Source: Clostridiaceae bacterium (GTDB lineage Bacteria > Bacillota > Clostridia > Acetivibrionales > DTU013). Taken from it: a DNA stretch of 16,495 bases. The stretch covers positions 1 through 16,495 of the forward strand of contig JAAZKL010000026.1 in assembly GCA_012799845.1 (NCBI GenBank), given 5' to 3'. Below are positions 12,331 through 16,495 of this stretch, piece by piece. A model generated the notes under the pieces. It saw only the letters and a list, made by a program, of their open reading frames with translations. It made no database searches and had not been told where the DNA came from. Positions within the stretch are counted from its first letter, which is position 1, and each line of letters opens with the position of its first letter. The position numbers and the translations under genes are program-made.

Positions 12331-15300
12331 TCAGAAAAAGCTCATCTGGCTGCTTTCCGGAATGCCGTCGAGACATCCGCTCAGCTGCAGTATCTCGATG
12401 ACGCTCCTGCTGACCTTTGCCCTGATCTTCAGATCGTCGATGGATATAAATTCGCCCTGTTCACGGGCTTCCGCTATTGCACGCGCAGCATTGGCCCCGA
12501 GACCAGGCAGCGAATTCAGCGGCGGCCTTATGCCGCTGCCTTGTATCCTGAACCTGGATGCGTCGGATTCGTAGAGATCCACAGGCAGGAATTCTATGCC
12601 TCTCGCATACATCTCGTTGGCGACCTCAAGTATCGTCAGCACGTTCTTGTCCTTTGCCGAAATGGCATTTCCCTGCTTTTCCAGTTCCTCTATCCTCTTT
12701 TCCACCATCTTTTTTCCGCCGGACATGGTGGTGGCGTCAAACTCATCAGCCCTTACAGTAAAATATGCGGTATAAAATGCAAGGGGATGATATACCTTGA
12801 ACCAGCCGATCCTCATTGCCATCAGGACATAAGCTGCCGCATGGGCTTTGGGGAACATGTACTTTATTTTTTTACACGACTCTATGTACCACTCCGGGAC
12901 GCCGTGCCCCTTCATTTCCTCTTCGTATTCTTGCTTGAGTCCCTTGCCCTTCCTGACATCCTCCATGATCCTGAAGGCAGATTTCGGCTGAAGCCCCTTG
13001 TACATCAGGTATACCATTATATTATCCCTGGTGCCTATGACTTCTGATATGCTGCATACGCCGTCCCTGACCAGGTCCTGTGCATTGTTGAGCCATACGT
13101 CGGTACCGTGGGAAAGACCGCTTATCTGCAGCAGATCTGAGAACGTCTTCGGTTTGGTGTCCAGGAGCATCTGCCTCACGAATCTTGTCCCGAATTCGGG
13201 AAGAGCGTATGTGCCTACCTCGCAGTTTATGGCTTCAGGTTCGATCCCGAGAGGCTCCGTCGACAGGAACAGCTGCATCACCTTCTCATCATTTACCGGA
13301 ACATCCTTTATATCCACTCCCGTCAAGTCGCAGAGCATCTTGATCATGGTCGGATCGTCGTGTCCCAGGATGTCCAGCTTGAGTATGGTATCATGCAGTG
13401 AATGGAAGTCAAAGTGAGTCGTTATGACATCGGAGGATGTATCGTCAGCGGGCCTCTGTATGGGCGTGAAATCATATACATCCTTATCGGCCGGTATGAC
13501 GATTATGCCACCCGGATGCTGGCCGGTGGTCCTTTTTATTCCGGTACATCCCGCTACGAGCCTGTTTATCTCCGCATTTGTCACCGCGATCCCCTTTTCC
13601 TCCAGGTACTTCCTGACGAATCCGTAAGCTGTCTTGTCCGCGACTGAAGCAATGGTGCCGGCCCTGTAGACATTGTCCTTGCCGAAAATGACTTCCGTGT
13701 ATTTGTGCGCCCTGGCCTGGTATTCACCCGAAAAATTCAGGTCGATGTCAGGCGCCTTGTCTCCGTCGAATCCGAGGAACGTTTCAAACGGTATGTCATG
13801 CCCGTCCCCTATCATCCGTTCGCCGCATTCAGGACATATTTTCGCCGGCAGGTCGAATCCCGAACCGACCGAGCCGTCTGTCATGAACTCCGAATGTTTG
13901 CATTTGCTGCAGACATAGTGGGGCGGCAGAGGATTCACTTCAGTTATGCCCGTCATCGTCGCGACCAGCGAAGAACCCACGGAACCTCTCGATCCTACGA
14001 TATATCCGTCATCGTTGGATTTTTTGACCAGTTTCTGGGCTATCAGGTACATGACTGCAAACCCGTTCTTTATGATCGAGTTCAACTCTTTCTCAAGCCT
14101 TTTGGACACTATTTCGGGGAGCGGGTCTCCGTAGACCTCGTGCGCCCTGGCATACGTCAGCTTTTCTATCTCCTGTTCTGCGCCTTCTATCTTTGGCGGG
14201 TATGTCCCCGGAGGTATCGGCGCCACATCCTCTGCCATGTCCGCTATCAGATTCGTATTCGTAACGACGACCTCGTATGCCTTCTCAGCACCAAGATAGG
14301 AGAATTCTTCCAGCATCTCGCCCGTGGTCCTGAAATACAGCGGCGCCTGCCTTTCAGCATCCGCATAGCCCTGACCGTGCATCAGTATGCGCCTGAACAC
14401 CTCGTCCTGCGGATCCATGAAGTGGATGTCACATGTGGCTGCTACAGGCTTTTTCAGTTTTTCTCCAAGACGTACAATCCTTCTGTTCAGATCCTTCAGT
14501 TTTCCGCGATCCTGTACCTTTCCGCTTTCGACAAGGAATTCATTGTTCCCCAGCGGCTGTATCTCAAGGTAATCATAGAAGCCTGCGATCCGCTCGGCTT
14601 CGTGATCGCTGGCTCCGTCGACGAGCGCCCTGTAAAGTTCCCCGGCTTCGCACGCGCTTCCGACAATAAGGCCTTCCCTGTATTTCATCAGAATACTCCT
14701 GGGCACCCTGGGCCTCTTGTGGAAATAGTTCAGGTGGGATTCTGATATTATCCTGTACAGGTTTTTGAGTCCGGTCCTGTTTTTGACGAGCAGTACAGCA
14801 TGGTATGACGGCAGGTTCCTTACATCGGTCAGCCCTGACAGGACCCTGTCGATATCTCCGACGGTCAGGGCTCCCCTTCCTGCCACTGTTTCAATGCACT
14901 TTATGAAGATCTCCGCTGCCGCATGCGCATCATCCACAGCCCTGTGATGGTTCTTGAGAGAAACACCCAGGTGTTTTGCCACGATATCGAGTTTGTGCCT
15001 GTTCAGTTCAGGGAACAGTTTCCTGCTGAGCTGCAGCGTATCCACTATCACATTGTTCATTTCCCTGCCGCACTGCCGGGCACGGTACCTGATGAATCCC
15101 GTATCAAATGATGCATTGTGAGCTACCACCGGAAGTCCCCCGGCAAAATCAAGAAAATCCCCGACCGCCTGGCTGATCCCGGGAGCGCCGGCAACCATCG
15201 CATCGGTGATCCCCGTGAGCTTTGTGATATGCTCCGGTATCGGCATACCGGGATCGACGAATGTGCTGAAGGTGTCGACGATCTTTCCGTCTTCGATTTT

Positions 15301-16495
15301 GACGGCGCCTATCTCCGTTATCCCGTCTTTAGTGGGATTTAGTCCCGTGGTCTCTATATCGAACACCACAAAGCCGCCGGTCAGCTTATGCCCTGTATCA
15401 GCGCCATCACTGGCAGTCACGATGGGTATTTCATCGTTGACAAGATAACATTCCACTCCGTATATTATCTTTACGTTGTGCTTCTTTCCAGCGCTGTATG
15501 CCTCCGGGTATGCCTGGACAACACCGTGATCGGTGACCGCGATAGCCTTGTGGCCCCATTGCGCCGCCCTTTCCACCAGCTTCTCCACCGGAGTGACGGC
15601 ATCCATCGCGCTCATCTGAGTATGCAGGTGCAGTTCGACTCTTTTTGTTTCCGCATCGTCTGTCTTCACATCTTTTTTGAGCTCGACTATATCTGAAGCC
15701 AGCACGGTCAGATCTTTTGAAAATTTGTCAAACTGGGCGTCTCCTCTGACTTTTAAATGAACACCCGCCTTTAGCCGTTCCGATATAAGATCGTAGTCGT
15801 CTTTCTGTACAAACAACTTGACAGTAATGGAACCCGTATAGTCGGTCATGTCAAATGTGCACAGAAACCGGTTGCCGCGGATTTCCCTGAACTCCGCGGT
15901 CAAAATATTTCCACAGATGGCGACTTTGCCTGAATCAGGCGTTACGTCGCACATCCTCATCAGGCTATCACTGAAGTTTTTGCCTGTGATAATGTCAACC
16001 ACATTTGAGTCGTCCGTTTTCGCTTTCCTCCTTTTTCTCTGCTTAGGCGCCTGTGCTGCCTCTTCGGCTGTCAGGATGCTGCTTATGCGGGCCTGTTCAT
16101 TTTCCTTGAATTCATTGTATTTTTCCCTGAAATCCTCGTCCACCTTGCGGTCGCGGAAATCAACGCTTATCTTTTCTCCGAAGGATTGCTCCACTATTTC
16201 TTCGATCAGCCTGTCACAGCCCTTCGATTTCAGTATGTCGCGGCCCCTTGTCACCAGCGTGATCTCCAGCCGGTCGCCGACCAGCTCCCAGGTGCATCCG
16301 TTCAGTATGCCCCTGCTCATTGCAATTTTTGAGTTTACCTTGTACAGTATACTGTCACGGTATTCGTCCAATAGTTCCGAAAGAGGGCTGTCCGCCCTTA
16401 AACGCAGCCTTATCCCGACATTCAGCGAAAAAGCTTCCGAAAGTGCCGCCTCCACCTGTTCAGTCGCCCGAGCAGGTATGAGCCTGTCCGCAGAA
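12331..16495 (-). CDS. polC: DNA polymerase III alpha subunit, PolC type (5' end beyond window)
   Basis: The replicative polymerase of low-GC Gram-positives, with its own proofreading exonuclease. The frame is open to the right edge (1,388 codons visible), so the true start lies outside; the GTG at 16455 is internal. Positions below count from that GTG. An OB-like domain (about 170-255) is followed by a PHP domain from VELHLHTQMSAMDAV (about 272). The DnaQ-like exonuclease follows, with FDIETTGL (about 363), VAHNASFDT and HRAVDDAHAA (all catalytic acids visible). Then come GSRGSVGSSLVATMTG, a four-cysteine zinc knuckle CSKC...CPEC (847-875), the catalytic PDIDLNFSG (about 905) and LDILGHD (about 1029). 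A helix-hairpin-helix LPGLGANAARAIAEA is near 1318. It ends with QMSFF, which fits a beta-clamp binding peptide. No defect seen. Confidence 0.97.
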   Translation of the reverse strand, partial: SADRLIPARATEQVEAALSEAFSLNVGIRLRLRADSPLSELLDEYRDSILYKVNSKIAMSRGILNGCTWELVGDRLEITLVTRGRDILKSKGCDRLIEEIVEQSFGEKISVDFRDRKVDEDFREKYNEFKENEQARISSILTAEEAAQAPKQRKRRKAKTDDSNVVDIITGKNFSDSLMRMCDVTPDSGKVAICGNILTAEFREIRGNRFLCTFDMTDYTGSITVKLFVQKDDYDLISERLKAGVHLKVRGDAQFDKFSKDLTVLASDIVELKKDVKTDDAETKRVELHLHTQMSAMDAVTPVEKLVERAAQWGHKAIAVTDHGVVQAYPEAYSAGKKHNVKIIYGVECYLVNDEIPIVTASDGADTGHKLTGGFVVFDIETTGLNPTKDGITEIGAVKIEDGKIVDTFSTFVDPGMPIPEHITKLTGITDAMVAGAPGISQAVGDFLDFAGGLPVVAHNASFDTGFIRYRARQCGREMNNVIVDTLQLSRKLFPELNRHKLDIVAKHLGVSLKNHHRAVDDAHAAAEIFIKCIETVAGRGALTVGDIDRVLSGLTDVRNLPSYHAVLLVKNRTGLKNLYRIISESHLNYFHKRPRVPRSILMKYREGLIVGSACEAGELYRALVDGASDHEAERIAGFYDYLEIQPLGNNEFLVESGKVQDRGKLKDLNRRIVRLGEKLKKPVAATCDIHFMDPQDEVFRRILMHGQGYADAERQAPLYFRTTGEMLEEFSYLGAEKAYEVVVTNTNLIADMAEDVAPIPPGTYPPKIEGAEQEIEKLTYARAHEVYGDPLPEIVSKRLEKELNSIIKNGFAVMYLIAQKLVKKSNDDGYIVGSRGSVGSSLVATMTGITEVNPLPPHYVCSKCKHSEFMTDGSVGSGFDLPAKICPECGERMIGDGHDIPFETFLGFDGDKAPDIDLNFSGEYQARAHKYTEVIFGKDNVYRAGTIASVADKTAYGFVRKYLEEKGIAVTNAEINRLVAGCTGIKRTTGQHPGGIIVIPADKDVYDFTPIQRPADDTSSDVITTHFDFHSLHDTILKLDILGHDDPTMIKMLCDLTGVDIKDVPVNDEKVMQLFLSTEPLGIEPEAINCEVGTYALPEFGTRFVRQMLLDTKPKTFSDLLQISGLSHGTDVWLNNAQDLVRDGVCSISEVIGTRDNIMVYLMYKGLQPKSAFRIMEDVRKGKGLKQEYEEEMKGHGVPEWYIESCKKIKYMFPKAHAAAYVLMAMRIGWFKVYHPLAFYTAYFTVRADEFDATTMSGGKKMVEKRIEELEKQGNAISAKDKNVLTILEVANEMYARGIEFLPVDLYESDASRFRIQGSGIRPPLNSLPGLGANAARAIAEAREQGEFISIDDLKIRAKVSRSVIEILQLSGCLDGIPESSQMSFF

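Overview
The window is one block of genes, all on the minus strand. It reads as part of a chromosome from a low-to-mid-GC Gram-positive bacterium, most likely class Clostridia. The reasons are a PolC-type replicative polymerase, the polC-rimP-nusA-ylxR-ylxQ-infB-rbfA-nrnA-truB-ribF order, strong GGAGG ribosome binding sites, and frequent ATA and AGA/AGG codons. Genus cannot be read from the sequence. No tRNA, rRNA, CRISPR array, insertion sequence or phage gene was seen.

In transcription order (right to left): polC, whose N-terminus lies beyond the right edge (16495-12331). Next is a leader with a strong sigma-A-like promoter (12322-12294) and two hairpins. Then come rimP, a bulged stem-loop, nusA with an added acidic repeat tail, ylxR, ylxQ and infB. 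The infB frame is cut by a single in-frame TAG at 8697-8695. A terminator-like hairpin (6644-6608) separates infB from rbfA. Then follow nrnA, truB with two hexanucleotide microsatellites, and ribF. These genes serve replication, transcription elongation, translation initiation, ribosome and tRNA maturation, nano-RNA turnover and flavin synthesis. Most junctions downstream of nusA are overlapping or only a few bases apart, so one translation-coupled operon is likely.

After ribF, where rpsO-pnp often follows in Firmicutes, there is instead an efflux cassette: MacB/LolD-type ATPase, Yip1-like membrane protein, HlyD/MacA-type adaptor, and the first 77 residues of a MacB/FtsX-type permease that leaves the window at base 1.

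No wholly new system is evident. The points most worth a second look are the split IF-2 frame, the in-frame tandem-repeat growth inside truB and nusA, and the putative regulatory hairpins around rimP-nusA and infB-rbfA. There is no gene-free stretch over 300 bases.
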